A DNA stretch of 7,854 nucleotides from Actinomycetales bacterium (lineage in GTDB: Bacteria > Actinomycetota > Actinomycetes > Actinomycetales > Actinomycetaceae), in assembly GCA_022838965.1 (NCBI GenBank), contig JALHDK010000087.1:1-7854 (forward strand), written 5' to 3'. A program made the position numbers and the translations under genes. Under the pieces are notes generated by a model that was given only the letters and a program-made list of their open reading frames with translations, searched no databases and was not told where the DNA came from. Shown here piece after piece: positions 1-7,263 of the stretch. Each line of letters starts with the position of its first letter. Positions within the stretch are counted from its first letter, which is position 1.

Positions 1-1
1 G

Positions 2-574
2 CGACTCGAGTTCCTCGGGGACGCGGTGCTCGGCCTCGTCGTGACCGAGTACCTCTTCCACACCCATCCGGACGTCTCGGAGGGGGAGCTCGCCAAGATG
101 CGTTCCGCGGTGGTGTCCCAGCGGGCGCTCGCGGGCATCGCACGGTCGCTCGGCCTGGGGGAGTTCATTCTCCTCGGGCGCGGCGAGCTGGTCACCGGCG
201 GCCGGGACAAGGACTCCATCCTCTCCGACACGGTGGAGGCGCTGATCGGAGCCGCCTACCTGTGCCACGGACTGGAGCCCACCCGGGTGATGGTCGAGCG
301 CCTCTGTGCGCCGGTGCTGCACAACGCCCAGCGGCTCTCGGCAGGCCTCGACTGGAAGACGTCCCTGCAGGAGCTGGCGGCCGTGCACGGGCTGCCCGCA
401 CCGGAGTACCAGGTCGAGGCCTCGGGTCCGGACCACGATCGCTGGTTCGTGGCCACCGCCACCGTGGGACAGTTCGTCCGCACCGGGGAGGGGTCCTCCA
501 AGAAGGTCGCGGAGCACGGGGCGGCCGAGGCCGCCTTCGAGGCGATCACCGCAGCGTTCGGATCCGATGCCTGA
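2..574 (+). CDS. rnc: Ribonuclease III, 5'-truncated by the window edge
   Basis: Endoribonuclease that cuts double-stranded RNA during rRNA processing and mRNA turnover; it acts as a Mg2+-dependent homodimer in the cytoplasm. The first full visible codon begins at base 2, inside the family signature ([10 protein letters not shown]), so the start and roughly 40 N-terminal residues lie outside the window. 190 residues are visible. Visible residue Asp7 (in FLGDA) and Asp76/Glu79 (in [10 protein letters not shown]) match the metal-binding catalytic acids of the family. A double-stranded RNA-binding domain occupies about residues 117-184, opening with [10 protein letters not shown] and closing with the [18 protein letters not shown] segment that contacts RNA. 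The TGA stop lies inside the next gene (mutM), which starts at base 567, an 8-base overlap suggesting translational coupling. The reading frame is intact throughout, and identity is very secure. Confidence 0.97.
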   Translation, partial: RLEFLGDAVLGLVVTEYLFHTHPDVSEGELAKMRSAVVSQRALAGIARSLGLGEFILLGRGELVTGGRDKDSILSDTVEALIGAAYLCHGLEPTRVMVERLCAPVLHNAQRLSAGLDWKTSLQELAAVHGLPAPEYQVEASGPDHDRWFVATATVGQFVRTGEGSSKKVAEHGAAEAAFEAITAAFGSDA

Positions 575-1481
575 GCTTCCCGAGGTGGAGACGATCCGCC
601 TGGGCCTGGTCACCCACCTCCTTGGTCGCCGCATCCGCGGGATCGACCTGCTCTCGGCGCGGGCGGCGCGCCGGATCGCACGTCCCGGGGAACTCGGCTG
701 GTTCGTCGGCCGTCAGGTCCTCGAGGTCGCGCGTCGCGGCAAGTTCCTGTGGGTCGTGGCCGAGGACGTGCCCCGCGCCCTTGTGCTGCACCTCGGCATG
801 TCGGGGCAGCTGCTCTTCCACGCGGCCAGGCCCGCCGAGCTCCCGCGCCACACCGGCGCCGTCGTCCACCTCGACCGGGGCGAGCTGATCTTCGTGGACC
901 AACGGACCTTCGGCTACGTGGACGTCGTGCCGTGGATCCCCACTCCGGACGGACAGCCGGCCGGGCTCGGGACCGATCGGGCCCTCCTGCCCGCGACGAT
1001 CTCGCACATCGCACGCGATCCCCTGGACCCGAACCTGGACCTGCCGGGTGCCGCGGAGCGGATGCACCGCACCACCAGCGCGATCAAGCGTGTGCTGCTC
1101 GATCAGCGACACGTCTCCGGGGTGGGCAACATCTACGCCGACGAGACGCTCTGGCACGCCCGGCTGCACCCGGAGCGATCGGCCGCCAGCCTGCCGCCGC
1201 ACCGGCTCGAACGGCTCATCCGCACGGCGGCGGAGGTCATGGCCGAGGCGGTCCGGGCGGGGGGCACCAGTTTCGATGCGCTCTACGTCGACACCATGGG
1301 CCAGACCGGTTATTTCGCGCGCCAGCTGCGCGCCTACGGGCGCACCGGCCAGCCCTGCGCGCGATGCGGTACCCTGATCGAACGGCAGGTGATCGGGGGC
1401 AGATCCGCGCACCTGTGCCCGCGCTGCCAGGGCGCCACAAGCGACAAGCCGAGAATCGAACGGATAGGCTCAGGCCAGTGA
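567..1481 (+). CDS. mutM: Formamidopyrimidine-DNA glycosylase / AP lyase (Fpg, MutM)
   Basis: Base-excision repair enzyme that removes 8-oxoguanine and ring-opened purines and then cleaves the abasic site. The 304-residue product starts [10 protein letters not shown]. After Met removal Pro2 is the Schiff-base nucleophile and Glu3 the catalytic acid. Lys59 (in RRGKFL) matches the conserved catalytic Lys, and Met78, Arg113 and Phe115 match the residues inserted into DNA at the lesion. The helix-two-turn-helix region spans about 174-195 ([17 protein letters not shown], Asn188). The C-terminal zinc finger has Cys264, Cys267, Cys284 and Cys287 (C-x2-C-x16-C-x2-C) and includes Arg279. The family is about 270-290 residues long; the extra length is an insert near residues 124-145 and a short polar tail after the zinc finger. 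The start is fixed by the obligatory N-terminal PELPE; no strong ribosome site is seen, fitting coupling to rnc. Confidence 0.98.
   Translation: MPELPEVETIRLGLVTHLLGRRIRGIDLLSARAARRIARPGELGWFVGRQVLEVARRGKFLWVVAEDVPRALVLHLGMSGQLLFHAARPAELPRHTGAVVHLDRGELIFVDQRTFGYVDVVPWIPTPDGQPAGLGTDRALLPATISHIARDPLDPNLDLPGAAERMHRTTSAIKRVLLDQRHVSGVGNIYADETLWHARLHPERSAASLPPHRLERLIRTAAEVMAEAVRAGGTSFDALYVDTMGQTGYFARQLRAYGRTGQPCARCGTLIERQVIGGRSAHLCPRCQGATSDKPRIERIGSGQ
1478..1481 (+). other. GTGA stop/start overlap, mutM to response regulator
   Basis: The four bases carry both the GTG start of the regulator and, one base shifted, the TGA stop of mutM. An AGG at 1466-1468 sits nine bases before the GTG. This arrangement usually means reinitiation by terminating ribosomes and links regulator synthesis to the rnc-mutM message. 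Confidence 0.7.
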
Positions 1482-2134
1482 ACAGCTCACCAGTCGACCG
1501 CGCACGCGAGATCCGCGTGATGATTGTTGACGACCACGAGATCGTCCGGCGGGGTATCGCGGAGATCGTGGACCGCTCCGAGGGTCTTGTTGTGGTCGCG
1601 GAGGCCGGCACCGTGGCGGAGGCGCTGCGCCGGGCCGAACTGGTGCGCCCCGAGGTCGTCCTCATCGACCTCCAGCTGCCCGACGGCACCGGCATCGACA
1701 TCATCACCGCCCTCCGCACCTCGCTGCCCCAGACCCACTCGGTGGTGCTGACGTCGTTCGATGACGACGACGCCCTCTCTGAGGCACTGCACGCCGGCGC
1801 CCGGGCCTTCCTGCTGAAGACGGTGCGTGGCGCGGAGATCGCCGACGTCATCAAGTCGGTGGCCGCGGGCCGCACCCTGCTCGACGAGCGGACCGTCACC
1901 CGCCGCAGGGCGGACCACGCCGACCCCACGGCCCACCTCACGCCCTCCGAGCGGCGCGTCCTCGAACTCATCGGTGACGGCCTGTCCAACCGGGAGATCG
2001 GCGAACGGTTGGGGGTCGCCGAGAAGACCGTCAAGAACCACATCACCTCGCTGCTGGCCAAGATGGGCCTGCAGCGCCGCACCCAGGCCGCCGCATGGGT
2101 CGCCGGCCAGCGCGCCTCGAGCTGGCGGCAGTAG
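1478..2134 (+). CDS. NarL/FixJ-family response regulator, DevR (DosR)-like
   Basis: Phosphorylation-controlled transcription factor of 218 residues (M. tuberculosis DosR, from memory, has 217). The receiver domain (about 11-130) has acidic pair Asp18-Asp19, phospho-acceptor Asp64 (in LIDLQLP), switch residues Thr92-Ser93 and Lys114. A short linker precedes a LuxR-type helix-turn-helix (about 152-212: LTPSERRVLELIGDGLSNREI, then AEKTVKNHITSLLAKMG). Segments GRTLLDERTV and QRRTQAAAWVA are close to DosR, closer than to a generic NarL protein, and Lys183, Lys186 and Asn187 align with DNA-contacting residues of DosR. The GTG start at 1478 overlaps the mutM stop as GTGA. GTG 1517 and ATG 1520 are in frame with a GAGA 5 bases before 1517, but starting there would cut away the first beta strand, so 1478 is preferred. 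Its probable partner kinase is encoded tail to tail on the other strand. Confidence 0.93.
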   Translation: MNSSPVDRAREIRVMIVDDHEIVRRGIAEIVDRSEGLVVVAEAGTVAEALRRAELVRPEVVLIDLQLPDGTGIDIITALRTSLPQTHSVVLTSFDDDDALSEALHAGARAFLLKTVRGAEIADVIKSVAAGRTLLDERTVTRRRADHADPTAHLTPSERRVLELIGDGLSNREIGERLGVAEKTVKNHITSLLAKMGLQRRTQAAAWVAGQRASSWRQ

Positions 2135-2136
2135 CG

Positions 2137-3786
2137 TCAGGGCAACGGCACCTCCCACACGAGCAGGGTGCCCCGCTGCCGGGCATCCTCGGCGAGGTCG
2201 CACCGCCCCCCGTGCCGGCGGGCCCGCGCCGCGAGATTGGCGAGGCCGGAGCGGCGCGCCACCTCGGGGTCCGCTCCGACGCCGTCGTCCTCCACCTCCA
2301 CACGGACCGAGCCGCGCGGACCGCGGCCCTGCACCGTGACCCGCACCTGCACGCTCGTCGCGCGCGCGTGGCGTGCGGCATTCGACAGTCCCTCGCGCAC
2401 CACGGCGACGACGTCGTCCGCGACGTCGGCACCGACACGTGACTCCAGCTCGTCCACGAGGGACTCGTTCTCCGGGTCCGCGTCGATGATCGCGTCCTCG
2501 AGACGGATGACGAGCGACGGCGCGAACCCGAGCGCCGTTCGGCCGATCGACGTCTCTCGACGCAGGCGTTCCACGAGCACGACGGCGTCGTCGGGTTCGC
2601 GCAGCGAGTGCACGATGGCGCGGATCTGACGGACGGAGTCGTCGACCGCGCCGAGGCTCTGCTCGACGACACCGGCGAGGTCGTCCTCGCCCCGCTCGAG
2701 GAGGCGCCGTCGTGCGGCGTTGAGCTGCATGCCGGCTGCGAAGAGCTGCTGGATCGCGAGATCGTGCAGGTCGCGCCCGATCCGCTGTCGTTCCGCCAGG
2801 AGCGAGGCCACGTCCTTGGCGTGGCGGGCGGCCGCGAGCTCGAGCGCCAGCGCGGCCTGCTTGGCGAGGCCCTCGGCCATCATCAGGTCGGACTGTTCGA
2901 ACTCCGGGCGGCCGGGGCGGCGCAAGAGGATGATGACGCCGCGGCCGGTCCCCCGGACCACCATCGGGGCGTACATGGCGGGACCGAAGGAGCGGAGTTG
3001 CGGAACCCGCATCGGATTCGCCTTCTCGAGGGAGTCGACGATCACGCCGACTCCCTCGCGCAACACGGTCAGGGCCCGGCCCTCCGGGGGGAACTCCACG
3101 CCCACCAGCGAGGCGGCGAGGTCGCCGTCGGCGATCTCGCACGCCCAGGAGTCGCCGACGGACGGCAGGACGATGACGCAGGTGTCCGCCTCGGCCACGT
3201 CCCGGACCTGCTGCGCGATGAGCGGGAGCACCTCCTCCTCGTCCGTCCCCTCCAGGAGGGTGGTGGTGATCAGCTGGCTGACCTCCAGCCAGCGTTCCCG
3301 CGCCCGGGCCTGGCCGTACATGCGGGAGTTGGCGATGGCCACTCCCGCAGCCTTCGCGAGCAGGTCGACGGTCACCACGTCGTCCGCGGTGAAGCCGCCC
3401 TCCTTGTCGGCGAGGTAGATGCGTCCGAAGACCTGCTCGTTGATCCGCAGGGGCAGTCCGAGGAAGGAACGCATCGGCGGGTGACCCTCGGGCCAGCCAC
3501 CGAAGCTCGGGTGGGTGGCGATGTCCTCGAGGACCAGGGCGCCGTGTGTGGGGATCTCGGCGAGCACGCCCCGGCCGCGGGGCGGGTGGCCGAGCCGGCG
3601 CTGCGTCTCGGCGTCGACGCCGTGGTGCACGAACAGGACGGTGTCCCCCCGGTGATCGAGCACCGCCAGGGCGGCGTAGCGCGCCCCGCTGATCTCGGCG
3701 GCGGTATCCACGAACTGTTGCAGCACCACGGGAAGATCGAGGCGGCTGGTCAACTCCAGCGCGGCGGCGAGCAGCTGCTCATTCAT
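2137..3786 (-). CDS. Two-GAF sensor histidine kinase, DevS/DosT-like
   Basis: Soluble kinase of 549 residues with no membrane segment, and the likely partner of the adjacent DevR-like regulator. Order: GAF-A (about 15-155), GAF-B (about 175-320), HisKA_3 dimerisation helix with phospho-acceptor His341 (RDLHDLAIQQLF), then a GHKL ATPase domain with N box Asn469 (REGLSNAARHA), G1 box DDGVGAD (500-506) and G2 region GLANLAARA from 514. In GAF-A, His102 (HPPMRSFLG) and Tyr124 (IYLADK) align with M. tuberculosis DevS His149 (haem ligand) and Tyr171 (distal pocket), so haem-based gas or redox sensing is plausible. An acidic stretch lies at about 429-452, before the N box. The start is bounded by an in-frame TAG four codons upstream, so the roughly 47-residue N-terminal extension of DevS is absent. 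AGGG at -11 to -8 serves as ribosome site and overlaps the cydC stop, implying co-transcription with the cyd genes. Confidence 0.93.
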   Translation of the reverse strand: MNEQLLAAALELTSRLDLPVVLQQFVDTAAEISGARYAALAVLDHRGDTVLFVHHGVDAETQRRLGHPPRGRGVLAEIPTHGALVLEDIATHPSFGGWPEGHPPMRSFLGLPLRINEQVFGRIYLADKEGGFTADDVVTVDLLAKAAGVAIANSRMYGQARARERWLEVSQLITTTLLEGTDEEEVLPLIAQQVRDVAEADTCVIVLPSVGDSWACEIADGDLAASLVGVEFPPEGRALTVLREGVGVIVDSLEKANPMRVPQLRSFGPAMYAPMVVRGTGRGVIILLRRPGRPEFEQSDLMMAEGLAKQAALALELAAARHAKDVASLLAERQRIGRDLHDLAIQQLFAAGMQLNAARRRLLERGEDDLAGVVEQSLGAVDDSVRQIRAIVHSLREPDDAVVLVERLRRETSIGRTALGFAPSLVIRLEDAIIDADPENESLVDELESRVGADVADDVVAVVREGLSNAARHARATSVQVRVTVQGRGPRGSVRVEVEDDGVGADPEVARRSGLANLAARARRHGGRCDLAEDARQRGTLLVWEVPLP

Positions 3787-3793
3787 GGCAGGA

Positions 3794-3797
3794 CCCT
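3794..3797 (-). promoter_or_regulatory. Shine-Dalgarno AGGG overlapping the cydC stop codon
   Basis: On the reverse strand the cydC stop TAG is followed directly by GG, forming AGGG seven bases before the ATG of the sensor kinase. This supports the 3786 start and suggests that ribosomes finishing cydC reinitiate on the kinase. The spacing is seen directly; coupling is inferred. Confidence 0.6.
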
Positions 3798-5526
3798 AAC
3801 CGACCCGCTGCCGCGCGCCAGGTGGCGTCGAGGTGCCGGCCCGGACGACTCCGACGCCGTCGGGGCCCCGGTCAAGCAGCAGCACCTCGTCGGCGCCCTC
3901 CAGCGCCCCGATGTGGTGGGTGACGACAACCACGCCCCTGCCCGGATCGCGATGGGGGAGATCCAGCAGTCCGCGCATGAGCTCGTCGGCGGTCTCGCTG
4001 TCGAGGTGCTCGGCGGGTTCGTCGATGAGCAGCAGGGGTGCCGGCGAGGCGAGCGCCCGGGCGAGGAGGAGCCGGCGGCGCTCCCCGCCCGAGATGTCCG
4101 TGCCGCCCGAGCCCAGGAGGGTGTCGAGCCCGTCGGGGAGGGCGGCCAGCCAGTCGCCCAGACCGCACCGGGCCAGGAGGTCGGTGGCCTCCGCCGGAGT
4201 CACGTCGCCGCGCGCCACCCGGATGTTCTCGAGGACCGTGGTTGCGAAGATGTGGGCGTCCTCCGCCGTCATCGTGACGTACCCGGTGACCGAGGCGCGG
4301 GTGGCCGTGGCGACGTCGATGCCGCCGAGCCGGACGCTGCCGTCGCGGGCCGGGAGGAGGCCGGCGAGCGTGGCGAGGACCGTCGTCTTGCCGACGCCGC
4401 TCGGGCCGATCACGGCGACCGACCTCCCGGTGCGCACCGTGAGGTCGATCCCGGTGGCGACGATGGGCCCGTCGGGCCAGCCGACCGCGATGTTGCGTGC
4501 CTCGAGGACGGGTGGCGACCCGGCGGGCACGGTGGCGGTGCGCATGGTACCGACCGTGTCCAGGAGCGCCATCACCCGCTGTGCGGCGCCTGCCGAGCGG
4601 ACCAGCTGGACGGCCGCGGCGCCGAGGGCGGCGGTCGCCTCGAAGGCCGCGAGGGGCGTGAGGACCACGACGGCGAGTTCCACCGGCGAGAGCCCGCCGG
4701 TGCGGACGGCCGGCACACCGATGAGGATGGCACCCAGCACGGCGACTGCCATGGCGCCGACATCGGCGCCGGCGGCGAGGGCGGCCGGCCGGGCCGCCCT
4801 GTCCTGGGAGCGCGCCAGCTGCTCCTCCTGGGAGCGCAGATGGGAGCGGAGGGCCCCCAGACGTCCCCAGACCGCCAGCTCGGCGCCACTCTCGACCATG
4901 GTGAGCGCCGTGGCGGAGATCGCGGCGCGGGCGTCACCCACGGCGTGTTCGGCGGCACGGGCGGCCCGGGCCTGGAGGGAGGGCCCGAGCGTGCCGGCCA
5001 CGGCGAGGCAGAGCGCCAGGAGCAGCCCCGACGGCGGCGACAGCCACCCCACGAGCGCCACGGTGGCGGTTCCCACGACGACGGCGACGCCCGCGGGGAG
5101 GAGGGCCCGCACCACCAGGTCTCCCACCGCGTCGACGTCGGCGCCGGTCCGCACGAGCAGGTCGCCCCGGGGGAGGGCGGCCACCACCTCGACCGGGGAG
5201 TCGGCCAGCCGCAGGTAGACCTGTTCACGCAGCACGGCCATGCCCCGGAGAGCGACGTCGTGGGACACCAGGCGCTCGACGTACCGCAGGACCGAGCGGC
5301 TGACGCCGAAGAAGCGGACCCCGACCGCGGCCACGGTGAGATCGAGCACGGGGGGCATCTGCGAGGCGCGGGCGATCAGCCAGGCCGAGGTGGCCGTGAG
5401 CCCGACCGAGGCGCCCAACCCCAGGGAACCCAGCAGTACGGCCAGCGCCACCCGGCCCCAGCGGAGGTCGAGGAGGCGGACGGCTCGCAGGAGGGCGGTT
5501 CGCTGCGGCGCGGTCAGGATCGTCAC
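3796..5526 (-). CDS. cydC: CydC: ABC exporter subunit for cytochrome bd assembly
   Basis: One half of the heterodimeric CydDC exporter, an inner-membrane ABC protein needed to assemble cytochrome bd oxidase; in E. coli it has been linked to export of cysteine/glutathione and to haem binding. The 576-residue product has a six-helix membrane domain (about 1-315; hydrophobic stretches near 22-46, 60-75, 141-160, 164-182, 257-275 and 283-305) and an ATPase domain (about 338-576). Walker A is GPSGVGKTT (374-382), the signature ISGGE (478-482), Walker B LLLIDEP with catalytic Glu503, and the switch His is 537. The Q-loop position reads AEDAHIF, with Glu422 where Gln is usual. CydC rather than CydD is called from the SAWLIARASQMPPVL segment near residue 47 and RFFGVSRSVLRYVERL near 71. 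The GTG start overlaps the cydD stop as GTGA; AGGCGG lies just upstream. Confidence 0.95.
   Translation of the reverse strand: MTILTAPQRTALLRAVRLLDLRWGRVALAVLLGSLGLGASVGLTATSAWLIARASQMPPVLDLTVAAVGVRFFGVSRSVLRYVERLVSHDVALRGMAVLREQVYLRLADSPVEVVAALPRGDLLVRTGADVDAVGDLVVRALLPAGVAVVVGTATVALVGWLSPPSGLLLALCLAVAGTLGPSLQARAARAAEHAVGDARAAISATALTMVESGAELAVWGRLGALRSHLRSQEEQLARSQDRAARPAALAAGADVGAMAVAVLGAILIGVPAVRTGGLSPVELAVVVLTPLAAFEATAALGAAAVQLVRSAGAAQRVMALLDTVGTMRTATVPAGSPPVLEARNIAVGWPDGPIVATGIDLTVRTGRSVAVIGPSGVGKTTVLATLAGLLPARDGSVRLGGIDVATATRASVTGYVTMTAEDAHIFATTVLENIRVARGDVTPAEATDLLARCGLGDWLAALPDGLDTLLGSGGTDISGGERRRLLLARALASPAPLLLIDEPAEHLDSETADELMRGLLDLPHRDPGRGVVVVTHHIGALEGADEVLLLDRGPDGVGVVRAGTSTPPGARQRVG
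5523..5526 (-). other. GTGA stop/start overlap, cydD to cydC
   Basis: Reading the reverse strand, GTG begins cydC and the TGA one base later ends cydD. Coupled translation would help give equal amounts of the two subunits of the heterodimer. Confidence 0.75.
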
Positions 5527-7196
5527 CGGCTCACCGCCTGGGCCGAGACCGGAACCACGGCGGTGGCAACGGAGATGAGGGCCGGACGGTGGGCGATGAC
5601 CACCACGGTGCTGCCCCGCTCGTGCAGGTCGCGCACCGCTGCGATCACGTTCTCCTCCGTTGCGGCGTCGAGGTGGGCGGTCGGCTCGTCGAGCACCACG
5701 AGGGGGCGAGGGTCGGCGAGTGCCCGGGTGAGGGCGAGTCGTTGCCGTTGTCCCACGCTCAGGCCCACCCCGCCGTGACCGATCCGGGTGTGCCAGCCGT
5801 CGGGCAGGCCGGTGACGACGTCGGTGAAGCCGCAGAGAGCGGCAGCCCGCGTGAGCCCGGGCGTCAGCTCCGGTTCGACGTCGAAGATCCCGAGCACGTT
5901 CTGCAGCAGCGACCCGGGAAGAATCGTGGGCCTCTGGGGGATCCAGAGGCTCTGTCGACGGATCGAGTCGGGGTCCACCTCGTCGAGCTCGAACTCCTCC
6001 GTCCCGCACCGGAGGAGGATGTGGCCGGTGTCGGGCCGCAGCAGGCCGAGCAGCAGCATCGCCGTCGTGCTCTTGCCGGTCCCCGTCGGCCCCACGAGCG
6101 CCGTGATCGACCCGGGGGGGATGACGGCGCTCAGGTGGGCCGGGGCGAGGAGGTCCCGGCCGGGAGCGCGGACGCTGACGTCGCGGAGTTCGATCGTGGT
6201 CTCGGTGAGCGGGGGTGCGGGCCTCGTGCCGGTGGCCGGGAGGGGCTGGTCCAGGATGGCGAAGGCGGCGGTGGCTGCGGCGACGCCGTTGGCGCTCGCG
6301 TGGAAGTGCGCGCTGACGCCGCGCAAGGGCTGCAGCACCTCCGGCGCCAGCATGATCGCGGCGAGCCCCGTGGCGAGGTCGAGGTTTCCGAAGACGAGCC
6401 GCATTCCGACGACCACGGCGACGAGCGCGACCGACAGGCTCGCGATGAACTCGAGGATCGCGCCGGAGAGGAAGGCGACGCGGAGCGCTGACAGCGTCGT
6501 GGCGTTGTAGGCGTCCGCGAGGACGCGGACGCGCCGGCCGGGACCGTGCTCCCGTCCGAGCGCCTTGAGGGTGGACAGTCCCGCGAGCAGGTCGAGGAGC
6601 TGGCCGCCCAGGCGACCCATCGTGGCGAGACGCTGCTCCGTCCAGGTCTCGGTCAGCCGGCCGACCAGCCACATGAAGAGCGGGATGAGGGGGACGGCCG
6701 CGGTCAGGGTGAGGCCCGAGGTGAGGTCGAGGGAGTAGACGACGACAAGCGCCGCCGGAGTCAGGGTGGCGGCCAGGAGCACCTGGGGGAGATACCGCAC
6801 GAAGTACGGTGCGAGGTCGTCGAGGCCGCGGGTGGTGAGGGTGACAATCTCGGCCGCGCGGACCGGATCCAGCCACCGGGGGCCGTGGGCGACGGCACGG
6901 TCGAGCACGGCGTCGCGCAGCTCGGCGATCGCGGCCACCGCGGAGCGGTGTGCGACGCGTTCCTGGACGGTGAGGACCACGACCCGGGTGGCGAGAACGG
7001 CAGCGAGCCACCCCACCAGGTGACGCACTTCCGCGAGGTTCGCACCGCCGCTGATCACCGGCGCGAGCGTCCACGCGAGCAGCAGCGCCTGCGCGACGAC
7101 CAGCGCGGTGATGATCATCCCGGACGCCGCGGTCGCGAGGATGTAGCGACGCGTGCTCCGCGCGTGCCGCATGAGACGCGGGTCCAGGGGCTTCAT
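5523..7196 (-). CDS. cydD: CydD: ABC exporter subunit for cytochrome bd assembly
   Basis: Partner of CydC in the CydDC ABC exporter of the cytoplasmic membrane. The 557-residue product opens MKPLDPRLMRHAR, the typical actinobacterial CydD N-terminus, which is why ATG 7196 is preferred; a GTG at 7226 would add ten residues (MAWDAWHSEP) and cannot be excluded, because neither start has a clear ribosome site. The membrane domain covers about 15-310 with hydrophobic stretches near 18-42, 57-77, 136-156, 161-179, 244-268 and 275-290. The ATPase domain covers about 334-557: Walker A GPTGTGKST (369-377), Q-loop Gln421 (WIPQRP), signature LSVGQ (479-483, Val in place of the usual Gly), Walker B LVVLDEP with Glu504, and switch His536 (VIAHRP). 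It follows cydB by 67 bases and overlaps cydC by 4, fitting a cydABDC operon whose cydA would lie beyond the right edge. Confidence 0.95.
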   Translation of the reverse strand: MKPLDPRLMRHARSTRRYILATAASGMIITALVVAQALLLAWTLAPVISGGANLAEVRHLVGWLAAVLATRVVVLTVQERVAHRSAVAAIAELRDAVLDRAVAHGPRWLDPVRAAEIVTLTTRGLDDLAPYFVRYLPQVLLAATLTPAALVVVYSLDLTSGLTLTAAVPLIPLFMWLVGRLTETWTEQRLATMGRLGGQLLDLLAGLSTLKALGREHGPGRRVRVLADAYNATTLSALRVAFLSGAILEFIASLSVALVAVVVGMRLVFGNLDLATGLAAIMLAPEVLQPLRGVSAHFHASANGVAAATAAFAILDQPLPATGTRPAPPLTETTIELRDVSVRAPGRDLLAPAHLSAVIPPGSITALVGPTGTGKSTTAMLLLGLLRPDTGHILLRCGTEEFELDEVDPDSIRRQSLWIPQRPTILPGSLLQNVLGIFDVEPELTPGLTRAAALCGFTDVVTGLPDGWHTRIGHGGVGLSVGQRQRLALTRALADPRPLVVLDEPTAHLDAATEENVIAAVRDLHERGSTVVVIAHRPALISVATAVVPVSAQAVSR

Positions 7197-7263
7197 GGGT
7201 TCACTGTGCCACGCGTCCCACGCCACAGCAGGCTGCGGGGCCGCGACGCTCGCACCGGCAGTG
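7197..7263 (-). other. cydB-cydD intergenic gap
   Basis: This 67-base spacer is the largest gap in the window. It holds an alternative GTG start for cydD at 7226 but no strong Shine-Dalgarno, no convincing terminator and no recognisable promoter. Short self-complementary runs exist (GCGGCCCCGC, GCGAGCGTCGC), but the stems are only four pairs and are expected by chance at this G+C. Confidence 0.5.

Noticed and set aside
466..480. GGGAC...GTCC resembling a DosR box.
   Set aside because: It lies inside the RNase III RNA-binding domain coding region, the spacing and centre do not fit the consensus, and no promoter role is evident there.
2141..2180. Possible bidirectional terminator hairpin: GGCACC (2147-2152) pairs with GGTGCC (2167-2172), with an outer GGCA/TGCC (2141-2144 and 2177-2180).
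   Set aside because: The loop is 14 bases, the stem is bulged, no T-run follows on either strand, and it lies within kinase coding sequence. Such stems are common by chance at this G+C.
1487..3142. A 551-codon reverse-strand open frame across the regulator and the kinase 3' half.
   Set aside because: It overlaps two genes with complete motifs, and its product is Arg/Gly-rich without domain features.
2608..5778. A 1056-codon open frame on the forward strand.
   Set aside because: It lies antisense to the kinase and cydC, which have full catalytic motifs. Its translation is low-complexity (Gly, Arg, Glu, His, Asp rich) with no domain, as expected for a shadow frame in very GC-rich DNA.
5527..7074. 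Upstream extension of the cydC frame, giving a 1092-codon reverse-strand open frame that could look like a fusion protein.
   Set aside because: The upstream part is an Arg/Pro-rich shadow of cydD in another frame. The GTG at 5526 in a GTGA overlap gives a normal-length CydC.
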